From positions 4,663,001-4,727,000 of the forward strand of contig NZ_CP084758.1 in assembly GCF_020535565.1 (NCBI RefSeq): a DNA stretch of 64,000 nucleotides, read 5' to 3'. Below the pieces are notes generated by a model. The model made no database searches and had not been told where the DNA came from. It saw only the letters and a list, made by a program, of their open reading frames with translations. The translations under genes and the position numbers were made by a program. This DNA comes from Shinella sp. XGS7 (GTDB taxonomy: Bacteria; Pseudomonadota; Gammaproteobacteria; Burkholderiales; Burkholderiaceae_C). Of this stretch, positions 32,291-41,502 are shown piece by piece (position 1 is the first letter of the stretch; each line of letters begins with the position of its first letter).

Positions 32291-33711
32291 CGCGCCTTCT
32301 CCACGGCAGAGCGGGCCTGGCTATTTGCAGCAGTCGCCGGCGCACCGGCCAGTACCATTAACAGCAGCAGTTGCATCAGAGACTCACTGCCCAGTCGCTC
32401 CAAGCCGAAAGGCACTTCACTGACGCTGCGAGTCAGAATCAATAGAAGCAAGCCAAGGGCGAAACCCCGATAGGCCAGCAAGCGCGACCCTATGCGCCGC
32501 AACAGGGCAATGAAATAGGCTGCAAAGCCCAGAGCGCCAACCACGCCCGAGGCGGCCAGCACATTGATGTACTGGTTGTGCGCATGGAAGGCAGCGGGCA
32601 CACCGATCATCATGCGGAAATAGGGATCCCAGATCGTGGGTCCGTAACCGAACCAAGGGCTTTTGCGGAAGGTATCCAAGGCAATGGCCCAGATTTCATT
32701 ACGGCCCGTCAGCGTCAACATATCGGAGCCGGCTCTGGTAGCAAGGAAACGGTCCAGGCGGCTCTGCAGCATGCCCGTCGCCACGACCAGGGCGAAAATG
32801 GCAACTAGCGCCGCTGCAACCAGCAGCAGCAATTGCACCCAAGGGCGGCGACGTGCATCGGAGAGCATCAGGCGCAAGCGCCCACGTTGCTCCATCACCA
32901 GCAGGCCCGCCCAGCAGAACAGCCCCCCCAGCCAACTACTCTTTGATTGAGTGAGGAGCAGGCTCAGCAAAGCTAGTGCTATCGCGATACGCTGCCAGCT
33001 GCGACGCTCGAACGGCAGCACTCGAAGCGTCAGCAGCAGCAGCACGCACTGCGGTCCCATGGCATTGGGTCCCGCAGCCAGGCCCGAGTACCGCCAAGGA
33101 AAAGCCGGGATCAAACCTCCGATGTAGGGGGCAAGCACCATGTCGCGCTTGAGCACCAGCATCAGCAGACCCAGCCCGACAAAGAAGAGCAGTGCGTTGC
33201 GACAGACCCGGATAGCGGTCCAGCCGCCCTTCTCGTCCGTGGTCAGCGCCGCCATACCGATGATGAGGGTGTACAGGTACTCGTGCTGCAGACTGGGCTT
33301 GGTTCCCAAGCCCGCGGGCAGAGCCACTGTCGCGATCCAGCAAGCACCAAAGGCCACCATCAGACCGATGGGACGGTCTGGCTCACGCTGCGAGAAGGCA
33401 AAGCGGGCTAAACGCTCAAAGGACGCCGCCAGCAGGAAAAGCATGATGCCGCGCTGCAACCATTTGGCTGAACCACCCCCTTCTCCGGCCGCTGCCGACA
33501 TGAGCTCCAGCGCATCAGGCACCATGAGGTTGCGGCCCGAGCCCAGCGTGCTGGCCACCATCACCGCCACCATCATCGCGGCGAAATAAACCACAAACCC
33601 CTGCGGCTTGCGGGTTCCGGCGTGCAGCGCCCCACCCACGGCAAACACGGCAGCTACGGTGAATAGCAGCGCAGCACCGAGATAGATTGCATAGAAGAGA
33701 ACGACTTCCAT
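32287..33711 (-). CDS. O-antigen ligase/polymerase (Wzy-type) membrane protein
   Basis: 474 residues with about 11-12 hydrophobic helices. The large periplasmic loop between the late helices contains LTGRNEIWAIALDTFRKSPWFGYGPTIW and AFHAHNQYINVLAASGVVG, the Wzy_C/WaaL pattern (TGR...W and H-N). In this locus, with a flippase immediately upstream and a Wzz-like EpsF, it is best read as the polymerase of a Wzx/Wzy-dependent EPS pathway. Ligase and polymerase cannot be told apart by motif alone. It starts 6 nt after the flippase stop. Confidence 0.88.
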   Translation of the reverse strand: MEVVLFYAIYLGAALLFTVAAVFAVGGALHAGTRKPQGFVVYFAAMMVAVMVASTLGSGRNLMVPDALELMSAAAGEGGGSAKWLQRGIMLFLLAASFERLARFAFSQREPDRPIGLMVAFGACWIATVALPAGLGTKPSLQHEYLYTLIIGMAALTTDEKGGWTAIRVCRNALLFFVGLGLLMLVLKRDMVLAPYIGGLIPAFPWRYSGLAAGPNAMGPQCVLLLLTLRVLPFERRSWQRIAIALALLSLLLTQSKSSWLGGLFCWAGLLVMEQRGRLRLMLSDARRRPWVQLLLLVAAALVAIFALVVATGMLQSRLDRFLATRAGSDMLTLTGRNEIWAIALDTFRKSPWFGYGPTIWDPYFRMMIGVPAAFHAHNQYINVLAASGVVGALGFAAYFIALLRRIGSRLLAYRGFALGLLLLILTRSVSEVPFGLERLGSESLMQLLLLMVLAGAPATAANSQARSAVEKAR

Positions 33712-33717
33712 GATCGG

Positions 33718-35232
33718 TCAAACCTCCTTCGCGCCCAGGGCGGCGCGCGCCGCCCAGGCCTTCCCGAAAGCCGAAGCCTTGGGCATGAAACGTTGCAGCA
33801 GGCCCAGAGCCGGCGCCCCTAGCAGGCGGGGCCAGCCCAGAAGCAGCAGGGCCCAGGGCAGCAGGCCAGTCAGGGCCAGCGCGCCGCCCAACAGCCAGGG
33901 CCGGCCATGCCACACAGACGCCGGGCCGTGCAGCACAAGCAGTGCGGGCAGCAACACAACCGCCGTCATGCCAAGGCTGCGCAGAACCAGTGGGCCGAGC
34001 GCCGCAATGCCCAGGCTCAGGGCCCGAGCTGCAGGCAGCAGCATCACGACATAACGCAGCCAGAACACGGCGGCCGCCACCCCGGCAACCCAGGCCACCC
34101 CTCGATCACCGGCCCAGATCAGGGCAGGCGCGGCCAGCAGCAGCAGCGGCAGTTGCAGCCCCAACTCCAGCCACTTGCGGCCGGTGTTCCAGAGCACGGG
34201 CGTGCTCAGTGACCAGGCCAGATAAGCCGGCATGGCCAGCACCAGGGCACTGAAGACAAGTCCGCTCTCGGTCCAGCGGCTGCCATAAAGCACCGCGATC
34301 ACCTGGGGGCCGCTCAGGGCCAGCAGGGCGAAGAGCGGGGCCAGCACGACCCAGATGAAGCTCTGCACTTCCAGATAGCTCTTGGCCATGCGCGGCAGGT
34401 CGTCCTGCAGGCGGGCGCCCGAAGCCAGAAAGGCGGGCTGCAGGGCCGAGATCAGCAGGCCGTTGGGCACGGTGGCCAGGTTGTAGCCCACGGCGTAGAG
34501 CCCGGTGCTGTGGGCGCCGGCCAGGCGGCCCAGCAGCAGGCGGTCGATATTGGTGAGGGCCCAGTTGCACAGATTGGTGAGCAGCACGGTGGCCCCCACA
34601 TCGATGAACTCGCGCGGGCGCTCGATGAGCAGCAGGGGGCGCAGCGCATGGGGTCGGGCGCGGTAGGACAGCAGCACGCCCAGGGCGGATTGCACCACCC
34701 AGGCCGCCACCAGGGCCCAGACGCCCTGCCCCCAGGCGGCCAGGGGCAGACCCACCAGACCGTAGGCCAGCACATAGCTGAGCAGCTGGATCTTGGCCAG
34801 GGTCTTGAACTCAAGCTCGCGCCGCAGCAGATTGGTGGCGGTGGACGCCATGCCATTGAACAGGCAGCACAGGCCCAGCCAGTGCATCACCGGGGCCAGG
34901 CGCGGGTCGCGCAGCCACTCGGCCATCAGCTCTGCGCCCAGCACCATGAGCAGCAGGCCGGCCAGACCGCTGAGGCATTGCCAGGTGAAGACGAAGCGGA
35001 TCACCCGATCGTCGATCTGGGGCTTCTGCATCAGGCTCCAGCCCAGACCCACCTCGGACATGAAGGTGGCCACCAGCAGGCCTATGGTGGCCAGGGCGAA
35101 GAGGCCGTAGGACTCGGGGCCCAGCAGCCGGGCAATGGCGATGTTCACCAGCAGCTGCAGCACAAACTTGCCCAGGCTGGCCACCAAACCCCATTTGGCC
35201 GCGGAGACGCTCTGGCGTGCCAGCTCGCTCAT
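33718..35232 (-). CDS. Oligosaccharide flippase (Wzx, MOP superfamily)
   Basis: 504 residues from the ATG at 35232, which has GAGGGAG 6 nt upstream; a longer frame from 35274 is not supported. Twelve to fourteen hydrophobic helices, with the family start SVSAAKWGLVASLGKFVLQLLVNIAIARLLGPESYGLFALA, then LEFKTLAKIQLLSYVLAYGLVGLPLAAWG and NIDRLLLGRLAGAHSTGLYAVGYNLATVP, a pattern typical of the Wzx/polysaccharide_synt_3 family. It moves the undecaprenyl-linked repeat to the periplasmic leaflet. The gap of 97 bp to epsI has no clear promoter. Confidence 0.93.
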   Translation of the reverse strand: MSELARQSVSAAKWGLVASLGKFVLQLLVNIAIARLLGPESYGLFALATIGLLVATFMSEVGLGWSLMQKPQIDDRVIRFVFTWQCLSGLAGLLLMVLGAELMAEWLRDPRLAPVMHWLGLCCLFNGMASTATNLLRRELEFKTLAKIQLLSYVLAYGLVGLPLAAWGQGVWALVAAWVVQSALGVLLSYRARPHALRPLLLIERPREFIDVGATVLLTNLCNWALTNIDRLLLGRLAGAHSTGLYAVGYNLATVPNGLLISALQPAFLASGARLQDDLPRMAKSYLEVQSFIWVVLAPLFALLALSGPQVIAVLYGSRWTESGLVFSALVLAMPAYLAWSLSTPVLWNTGRKWLELGLQLPLLLLAAPALIWAGDRGVAWVAGVAAAVFWLRYVVMLLPAARALSLGIAALGPLVLRSLGMTAVVLLPALLVLHGPASVWHGRPWLLGGALALTGLLPWALLLLGWPRLLGAPALGLLQRFMPKASAFGKAWAARAALGAKEV

Positions 35233-35329
35233 GCAAGCTCCCTCGGTCGCCCGCCAGGGCATGGCAAAGCACAAGGCGCGCCGCGGCGCGCCTCGGCCTC
35301 AGCACGCCGCAGGCTGCTGCTCATGCGCC

Positions 35330-36058
35330 TCAGCTCCGCGGCGCGGCGCGGCCGAAAACGCGCAGGGCGGCGTCGGGGCCCAGCGACTGGACCAGCTCGT
35401 CGATATAGCGCTGCTGTGTCTGCAGGGCCTTGCCGGTGTCGCGGTCGATGGAGGAGACGCGCACCAGCATGCCGTCCGGAATCAGGCCGCGCACACCGTA
35501 GCCCAGCTGGGCCAGCTTCTGCTGGCTGGCCGAGGTGACGATCTGGTCGCCCACCACCACCCAGTAGGTGATGAGCTCATGTCGCTCGCCCAGCAGCGAT
35601 TCGAGCTGGCGCACCGGCAGGCTGCGATCCCGCAAGCCGAGCTGGGCCTGGCGATTGCTCAGGATCTGGAAGCCCTGGGCGGGGTAGCAGACCTCGGGGC
35701 GGTGCAGGCGGGTGCCATCGGACTGGTCGCCCCCATAGGCCACCGAGAGCATGATGCGCTCGCCGGTGCGGCGGTCCACATAGGTGCGGCTGAGCACCTG
35801 GTTGTAGATCTTGTCGAGCCGGGCCTGCACATCGGGCGCGGGCAGGATGACGGGGATGCTGGCATCCACCTCCCAGGCGCCGAAGCGCTTGGGGAAGATC
35901 TGCTCGAGATCGGGCTTGCCCACCTGGTCGGCCAGATGGATGGTGGGTTTCATCCAGACCGAGCCGGCCGCGCCCGCCAGCATCACGGCGGCGATCAGGG
36001 CCACCATGGCGCGGTCGAGCTTGGCGCCGGCCGGACGCTTGGAGACAGCCGTGCTCAT
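35330..36058 (-). CDS. epsI: Exosortase-associated protein EpsI (XrtB type)
   Basis: 242 residues with one N-terminal membrane helix (MVALIAAVMLAGAAGSVW) and a periplasmic domain. Family-type segments include PKRFGAWEVD, IYNQVLSRTYVDRRTGERIMLSVAYGGDQSDGTRLHRPEVCYPAQGF and ELITYWVVVGDQ. The conserved HRPEVCYP is characteristic of EpsI proteins, encoded next to or fused with exosortases. The function is unsettled; it is thought to assist the exosortase or EPS assembly. Its start overlaps the xrtB stop by 4 bp, a usual pairing. Confidence 0.94.
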   Translation of the reverse strand: MSTAVSKRPAGAKLDRAMVALIAAVMLAGAAGSVWMKPTIHLADQVGKPDLEQIFPKRFGAWEVDASIPVILPAPDVQARLDKIYNQVLSRTYVDRRTGERIMLSVAYGGDQSDGTRLHRPEVCYPAQGFQILSNRQAQLGLRDRSLPVRQLESLLGERHELITYWVVVGDQIVTSASQQKLAQLGYGVRGLIPDGMLVRVSSIDRDTGKALQTQQRYIDELVQSLGPDAALRVFGRAAPRS

Positions 36059-36945
36059 GATGCCTTGCGCTCCCGGTGCCAGATCAGGTTGAGGATCTTG
36101 TCGACCACGAGCATCAGCATCAGGGCCACCATGAAGAGCACCATGCCGGCGAAGCCGTGGATGAAGCCCTGCCCGGCTTCGTCACCCATGTGGTAGGTCA
36201 CCAGCACCAGGATCATGACCCGCACCACATTGGCCACGAAGGAGATGGGCACCAGCAGCAGGGCCAGGGTGATGTTGCGGCCCACCGAGGTGTAGTTCAT
36301 CAGCTTCATGTAGAGCATGCCCAGGGCCTCGAGCGTGAACATGGAGTTCAGGCCCGCACAGGCATCGGCCACCAGCAGCTGGTAGGGCCCCACGGTGAGC
36401 ACCACACCGGCACGGCCGACGGGATAGCCGGTGGCGTAGAGGATGTTGGAGGCCACGGCCGAGACGGCCGACTTCAGCGGCGTGGTGAGCGCCGTGACCA
36501 GCACCTCGGGCAGCGGCACCATGAAGATCATGAAGAACAGCGGGAACCAGACGGTCTTGAGCGCCTTGGTACCCAGCAGCAGCAGCACCATGGCGGCCAG
36601 CAGGATGATCTGGGAAGAGATCTCCAGCAGCAGGATGCTCTGCGAGCGCCCAAAGGCATAGCAGGCCGCGCCCAGCAGCAGCAAGGGCAAGCCCAGCAGA
36701 TAGCTGGGCCGCACCGGCGCCGACCACAGCGCCGCGCGCTGCTGGTAGAGCAGCCAGAAGCTCACGGCCAGGATGATGGGGCCGTGGCCCTGCTCGTCAG
36801 AAGCCCAGACGGTGTGGGACAGGTTCCAGTAGCTGGGCAGGAACACGGCCAGATAGGCCAGGGCCAGCACCAGCAGCGACAGCCAGTCGGAGCGCCCGAC
36901 GCTCAGAGCTGGCGGGGCCTCGGTGCGGCTCGGCACGGCACTCAT
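36055..36945 (-). CDS. xrtB: Exosortase B
   Basis: 296 residues with about eight membrane helices. The transpeptidase-like catalytic set is complete: Cys196 in VADACAGLNS, Arg242 in SFVANVVRVM and His263 in GFIHGFAG. Exosortases cut and transfer PEP-CTERM tailed proteins to the cell surface. No protein in this window has a recognisable PEP-CTERM tail, so substrates must be elsewhere. It lies between epsG and epsI in the conserved EpsD-EpsI order of methanolan-type EPS loci. The ATG at 36945 is 14 nt from the epsG stop. Confidence 0.96.
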   Translation of the reverse strand: MSAVPSRTEAPPALSVGRSDWLSLLVLALAYLAVFLPSYWNLSHTVWASDEQGHGPIILAVSFWLLYQQRAALWSAPVRPSYLLGLPLLLLGAACYAFGRSQSILLLEISSQIILLAAMVLLLLGTKALKTVWFPLFFMIFMVPLPEVLVTALTTPLKSAVSAVASNILYATGYPVGRAGVVLTVGPYQLLVADACAGLNSMFTLEALGMLYMKLMNYTSVGRNITLALLLVPISFVANVVRVMILVLVTYHMGDEAGQGFIHGFAGMVLFMVALMLMLVVDKILNLIWHRERKAS

Positions 36946-36958
36946 CTCGGGTCTCGGC

Positions 36959-37843
36959 TCAGCTGTGGTCGTTGAACACGGCGCCGGTCACATTGACACC
37001 GGCATCCTGCATGGAGCGCACCAGATGGCGCACGCCATCGAGCGTGGAGGCGTCGCGGCGCGCCAGGGGCACGGCGGCGCCGCAGCGGTTGGCCACGACC
37101 AGGGCATCGGCGCCCTGATCGGCCGCCGGGGTGTCGACGATCACGTAGTCGAACTTGCCGATCAGCTCGCGCATCAGCAGGCCGAAGGCCGGACGCTCGA
37201 TCAGTTCCAGCGGGTTGGGCGGCGTGGCGCCCACCGGCAGCACGAAGAGGCCGGGCACGGCGGCCACGGTCTGGATCAGGCGGCCATTGGCGCGACCGGC
37301 CAGGATGCCGGACAGGCCCACATCGTTGCTGACCTTGAACAGCTCGTGCAGGCGCGGGCTGCGCATATCGGCGTCGATCAGCAGGGTGCGGCCGCCCAGC
37401 TGGGCCAGGCAGACCGCCAGATTGGCGGCCACAAAGCTCTTGCCATCACCGCGGTTGGCGCTCACCACGGCCAGGGCCTGGCGGCTGCTCTTGTCTTCGG
37501 TGAAGACGCGCATGATGACCTGGCTGCGCAGGGCCCGGAAGAATTCGGCCTGGGGGCCGTAAGGCTGGTTCAGCGTGACCAGCTCGGCGTGGGCCGATTC
37601 CTTGCCCAGCGCGGCCGGGTAATGGAACTGCTGGGCCAGGGCGAACATCACATCATCGGCGCTGGCCAGGCCGAGGGCGATGGCGGCTTCGCCGAAGCGC
37701 ACATTGTTTTCCTGCTGGTAGGCCAGCACGCGGGCCACCTGATCCGCGGAGAGATTGCGGGTCTCGGCAATGATGGCTCCGATGGAGCGATCGTGGACAG
37801 CCGGCTGCTCGGCTGCGGGAGCCGCGTAGGTCGCGTCAGACAT
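36959..37843 (-). CDS. epsG: Chain-length determinant tyrosine kinase EpsG
   Basis: 294 residues, a ParA/MinD-like P-loop ATPase of the bacterial tyrosine kinase type. Walker A is VSANRGDGKS (residues 127-136), Walker A' is TLLIDADMR (153-161) and Walker B is YVIVDTPAADQG. The N-terminal ~90 residues form a separate helical domain (IIAETRNLSADQVARVLAYQ). The C-terminus ends NVTGAVFNDHS, without the tyrosine cluster seen in Wzc. It should act with EpsF to regulate EPS chain length. Transcribed after epsF, 33 nt away. Confidence 0.93.
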   Translation of the reverse strand: MSDATYAAPAAEQPAVHDRSIGAIIAETRNLSADQVARVLAYQQENNVRFGEAAIALGLASADDVMFALAQQFHYPAALGKESAHAELVTLNQPYGPQAEFFRALRSQVIMRVFTEDKSSRQALAVVSANRGDGKSFVAANLAVCLAQLGGRTLLIDADMRSPRLHELFKVSNDVGLSGILAGRANGRLIQTVAAVPGLFVLPVGATPPNPLELIERPAFGLLMRELIGKFDYVIVDTPAADQGADALVVANRCGAAVPLARRDASTLDGVRHLVRSMQDAGVNVTGAVFNDHS

Positions 37844-37876
37844 TCTTGATCTCCAGTCTCAGCTCTATCGGTTGGC

Positions 37877-39304
37877 TCACTTGGCGGGCAGCTGGCCGGC
37901 GCCGGGGCCGACCAGACGGCGCTGGGCCGCCACCGCGGCCAGACGGCCGGACTTGCTGCTGCCATGACCCGGCAGCACGCCGAGCACCGGAATGCCGAGG
38001 CCTTCCTGCAGATCATCCACGCAGCGGGCGCGGCGGTCGGCCAGCTCGCGGGCAAAGGCCAGCAGCACGCCCAGCAGCAGGCCACCCACCACACCCAGCA
38101 CCAGGTTCAGCAGCAGGATGGGCGAGGACGGATCCAGCGGCGCCACGGCCGTGGTGAGCTCGTTCACATTGCTCTGGGTGGACTGGCTTTCCAGGCTGCT
38201 CTGGTTCAGGCGCTGCAGCACCAGATCGTAGGCGCGCTGGTTGTGCTCCACATCGCGCTGCAGCACGGCCACCTCGTCACGCACCTGCTTGAGGTGCAGC
38301 ACCTTCTGACGCTGGGTTTCCAGCTCGACGCGCAGCTGCGACTCGCGCTGGCGGTTGATGGTGCTGGTCACGCCCACACCGCCGGCCACGCGGCGGCTTT
38401 CCTCGGCGATCTTGGTGCGCAGCTCGTCGATATTGGCGCGCAGCTCGATCACCTGCGGGTGACGGTCGCCCAGGCGGGCGTTGAGCTCCTGCAGGCGCGC
38501 TTCCTGGCGCGAGAGGTCGGACTTGAGGCCGCCGATGATGGGGCTGTTCAGCACCTCGGGCAGGCGGTCACCGGCCGAACCGGTGGCCTGGGCATTGCGG
38601 CTGTTGGACTCGGCCGACAGGGCCTGGATGGCGACCAGCTGCGAGGACAGCTCGTTGAGGCGGGCGGTTTCCACGTCCAGGCGCTCGTCGGAGTTGACGA
38701 TGCCCTTCTCGTTCTGGAAGGCGCTCAGCTTGGCCTGGGCGGTTTCCAGCGCCTCGCGGGCTTCCTTGGCACGGGTGTCGAAGAAGGAGCTGTACTGGCG
38801 AGCCGGGTCCACCTTGAGTTCGACCACGGTGGCCAGATAGGCCTTGACGAAGGCATTGGCCATGGCGGCGGCGAACTGCGGGTCCTGGGCCTTGTAGGCC
38901 ACCAGGATCACGTTCGACTCCTTGGAGGGTTTCACATCCATCTTCTTCTGGATGTTGCCGGCCAGCCAGGCTTCGATATTGCCCTGCCCGCCCGTGGCAT
39001 CCTCCCACTGCTGGCGGATCACCGGCAGCTCGGTCAGCTTGAGCGTGCGCACGACCTTCTGGGCCACGCGCTCGCTCTGGATGATGTCCACCTGGGTGGC
39101 CATGAAGGCCGGCGTCACCAGGGAGGGATAGCCCATGGCGGTGAAGGGATCGGGCTTGCTGTCCACCACGACGCTGGCCACGGCGGTGTACTGCTTGGGC
39201 AGCACCAGGCTCAGCACGATGGCCAGGGCCAGCACGCCGCCGAACACATAGGCGATCAGGCGCCAGCGCGCGCGCAGGATGGAGAGGAACTGGGAGAAGG
39301 TCAT
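37877..39304 (-). CDS. epsF: Chain-length determinant protein EpsF (Wzz/PCP family)
   Basis: 475 residues. An N-terminal membrane helix (WRLIAYVFGGVLALAIVLSLVLP), the Wzz segment QYTAVASVVVDSKPDPF, a long periplasmic coiled coil (about 170-390) and a C-terminal helix ILLLNLVLGVVGGLLLGVLLAFARELADRR. The Wzz-type proline-rich stretch near the second helix is DPSSPIL. It is a polysaccharide co-polymerase that controls chain length in the inner membrane, together with EpsG encoded next to it. It lies 18 nt after epsE in the operon. Confidence 0.94.
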   Translation of the reverse strand: MTFSQFLSILRARWRLIAYVFGGVLALAIVLSLVLPKQYTAVASVVVDSKPDPFTAMGYPSLVTPAFMATQVDIIQSERVAQKVVRTLKLTELPVIRQQWEDATGGQGNIEAWLAGNIQKKMDVKPSKESNVILVAYKAQDPQFAAAMANAFVKAYLATVVELKVDPARQYSSFFDTRAKEAREALETAQAKLSAFQNEKGIVNSDERLDVETARLNELSSQLVAIQALSAESNSRNAQATGSAGDRLPEVLNSPIIGGLKSDLSRQEARLQELNARLGDRHPQVIELRANIDELRTKIAEESRRVAGGVGVTSTINRQRESQLRVELETQRQKVLHLKQVRDEVAVLQRDVEHNQRAYDLVLQRLNQSSLESQSTQSNVNELTTAVAPLDPSSPILLLNLVLGVVGGLLLGVLLAFARELADRRARCVDDLQEGLGIPVLGVLPGHGSSKSGRLAAVAAQRRLVGPGAGQLPAK

Positions 39305-39322
39305 GAGTTCACCTTGGCCTTG

Positions 39323-40198
39323 TTAGAACAGGCTCTCGCGCACGTACACCACGTCGCCGTCCTTGAGCTGCTCGTCCATCGCGGGCTGCAGGATCTGGAC
39401 CTTGCCGTCGGCGTCCTTGCGGTGGACGCGGATGCCCTTCTCGGTGCCGCGCTGGGTCAGGCCGCCACCGCTGGCCAGGCTCTGCATCAGGGTCATGCTG
39501 CGCTCCAGGCGCATGGCGCCGGGGCGCTGCACCTCGCCGTAGATGTAGACGGTGGGGGCACGGTCCACCCAGAGCACATCACCGTTTTGCACCACGATGT
39601 CCTGGCCGCGGCCGCCGGGAGCGAACACGGCGGGCAGGTCGATCTCCACGCGGTAGGGCTGGCCGTTGCGCAGGCCGCTGAGCACGATGAGCTCGGCGCC
39701 GGTGGGCGTCACACCGCCGGCATTGGCCAGCAGATCGGTCAGGCGCATATCGGCCACTTCCAGCGGATAGCGGCCGGGGCGATTCACGTAGCCCAGCACG
39801 CTGGCCTGGTTGCCCTTGACCTGCATCACCACGATGGTGACCTGGGGCAGCTTGACGAAGCTGCCGTTCTTCAGGCCGTCGGCAATGAGCTTCTCCGCCT
39901 GGGTGATGCTCATGCCGCCGATGCGGATATTGCCCAGCAGGGGGAAGGAGACCAGGCCGCTCTCGGCCACCCGGGTTTCCAGCGTCAGGTCGGGGTTCTG
40001 ATAGACGCTGATGCGGATCACATCGCCCGCACCCAGGCGGTATTCGGCGGTGGCGCCGCTGGCAGCCCCGGCCGGGGCCTGGGCGCGCGCCTCATGACCG
40101 ACGGCCAGCAGACTGGCGCCGAGACTGGCCGCCAGCGCCAGGGTGAACAGGGAGGCGCGCGGGCGCGCCAGGAACTTGCTGCTCATGCTGATCATCAC
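39323..40198 (-). CDS. epsE: Polysaccharide export protein EpsE (OPX family)
   Basis: 291 residues with a signal peptide ending near GHEARAQA. Poly_export domain starts EYRLGAGDVIRISVYQNPDLTLETRVAESGLVSFPLLGNIRIGG; SLBB-like domains follow (VLGYVNRPGRYPLEVADMRLTDLLANAGG and VYIYGEVQRPGAMRLERSMTLMQSLASGGG). No lipobox cysteine, so it is a soluble or membrane-attached periplasmic export protein rather than a Wza-type lipoprotein. EpsL may provide the outer-membrane pore. It overlaps the epsD stop by 4 bp. Confidence 0.94.
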   Translation of the reverse strand: MMISMSSKFLARPRASLFTLALAASLGASLLAVGHEARAQAPAGAASGATAEYRLGAGDVIRISVYQNPDLTLETRVAESGLVSFPLLGNIRIGGMSITQAEKLIADGLKNGSFVKLPQVTIVVMQVKGNQASVLGYVNRPGRYPLEVADMRLTDLLANAGGVTPTGAELIVLSGLRNGQPYRVEIDLPAVFAPGGRGQDIVVQNGDVLWVDRAPTVYIYGEVQRPGAMRLERSMTLMQSLASGGGLTQRGTEKGIRVHRKDADGKVQILQPAMDEQLKDGDVVYVRESLF

Positions 40199-41190
40199 TT
40201 CAGGCCCATTCCCTTGGAGACAGAGTTGGCGTCCAGGCCGCTGGCGGCGGGCGCAGCCGGTGTGGCAGGCGCAGCGGTCTCGGCGGGTGCGCTGGCAGCC
40301 GCACCCGCGGCACCGGGTGCGCCTTCGGCGAACTTGCCCACGTACTCGACCTTGGCGGCATCGCGCAGGGCCTTCATTTCCTTCTGGGCCTGCTCGGCCT
40401 TGCGCTGGTTGAGCAGGAACTGCTCGATGGCCGGACGGGCGCGGGCCTCGTCCACCGGCTGGCTGCGCGAGCCCACCAGGAAGAGCACGGTCAGACCGCT
40501 GGGCGACTGGGTGACGGCGGAGTCGCCGTCCTTCATGCGGCCGATGGCGTCCACACTGGCCAGGGGCAGTTGCTCGGCGGCGCGCACGGCCTGGTTGCCG
40601 GCGAAGCGGAAATCTCGCGCTTTGAGAAACTCGACAAACTCGCCCATATTCTTGGCGTCCTGCAGTTTTGCGCGAATCTCGCCAAACTGTTCGGGCTTGG
40701 CCTCGATGACCAATTCCTGCAGGTTGTAAATACGGCGATCCTTGAACAGGGCCGGTTTGTCGTTGTAATACTTGGCAATCTCGTCAGCTGTGGGTTTGGC
40801 GACGCTTTCACCCACCCGGTCCAGATAGGCACGGGCGATGATTTCGCGCTTGGCCGCCTCAATCTGCTGCACCACGCGCGGGTCACGGTCGAGCTTGAGG
40901 TCCTGGGCCTTCTGCACCGCCAGTTCCTGGTCGATCAGGCGCTCCAGCACCTGCTTGCCGGCGGCCTCGGCCTGCTCCGGGCGCAGACCCGGCTGGCGCT
41001 GCAGCACGTAATTGATCTGGTGAACGGTGATCTCTTCCTTGTTCACCTTGGCGGCCGTCTGCGAGGCCTTGTCACCCTTGCTGCCACCACCACAGGCGGC
41101 CAGAACCAGAACGGCCGCGGCGGCCAGGGCCAGACCGGTGATGCGCGGCGCCTGCAGGCGGCGGGACTCTTGAATGCTCGTCAGCTTCAT
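40195..41190 (-). CDS. epsD: EpsD-family peptidyl-prolyl isomerase lipoprotein
   Basis: 331 residues. Lipoprotein signal with lipobox VLAACGGGSKG after a hydrophobic segment. The body is SurA/PrsA-like: TAAKVNKEEITVHQINYVLQRQPGLR, QVLERLIDQELAVQKAQDLKLDRDPRVVQQIEAAKREIIARAYLDRV, then a short rotamase-like part. EpsD of exosortase-B EPS loci belongs to this group and probably folds secreted or outer-membrane components in the periplasm. The last ~50 residues are Ala/Pro-rich low complexity. First gene of the 13-gene minus-strand EPS operon. Confidence 0.92.
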   Translation of the reverse strand: MKLTSIQESRRLQAPRITGLALAAAAVLVLAACGGGSKGDKASQTAAKVNKEEITVHQINYVLQRQPGLRPEQAEAAGKQVLERLIDQELAVQKAQDLKLDRDPRVVQQIEAAKREIIARAYLDRVGESVAKPTADEIAKYYNDKPALFKDRRIYNLQELVIEAKPEQFGEIRAKLQDAKNMGEFVEFLKARDFRFAGNQAVRAAEQLPLASVDAIGRMKDGDSAVTQSPSGLTVLFLVGSRSQPVDEARARPAIEQFLLNQRKAEQAQKEMKALRDAAKVEYVGKFAEGAPGAAGAAASAPAETAAPATPAAPAASGLDANSVSKGMGLK

Positions 41191-41502
41191 GGTGATGTTG
41201 TCTTCCTTCGCTCGTCGTCAGGGCCGGGCCCGCCGTGCATGCTGCACCGCACAAAGCGGCGACACACAATCGGCGAGTGTAACTTTGCAAAATGACAATT
41301 GACTCCCCCTAATCCGTTCGGCAATACGGGCAAATCCCCTGACCCGAAATTCCCGACGCTGGGCGGAAAACCGCCAGGGGCCGCTCACAGCCGGGCTGTG
41401 GCGACCTTTGCGTGGATAGATCCAGCGCAGGGGAAAGGGTTCCCGAGACCCCCGTGAACCGGGGGGAGGAAAAGGGTTACCAGGGGTTTCCCGGAGTCCG
41501 GC
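41191..41502 (-). promoter_or_regulatory. 312-bp spacer upstream of epsD with candidate promoter
   Basis: The gap between ubiE (stop 41503) and epsD (start 41190), both minus strand, holds no gene. On the minus strand TTAGGGGGAG (41303-41312) is followed, 26 nt from the G-run centre, by TACACT (41281-41276) in an AT-rich stretch, a candidate activator site and -10 box for the EPS operon. Further upstream are small inverted repeats, including CACAGC-CGG-GCTGTG (41386-41400), which may end ubiE transcription but lack a T tract. Confidence 0.35.

Noticed and set aside
37964-40729. Plus-strand open frame of 921 codons over epsF-epsD
   Set aside because: It crosses three well supported minus-strand genes, has His/Gln/Gly-rich composition and no recognisable domain.
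7701-41502. Direct repeats flanking the EPS locus as insertion marks
   Set aside because: Only a 9-bp identity (CCCGGAGTC) was found between the two junctions, which is at chance level for GC-rich DNA.
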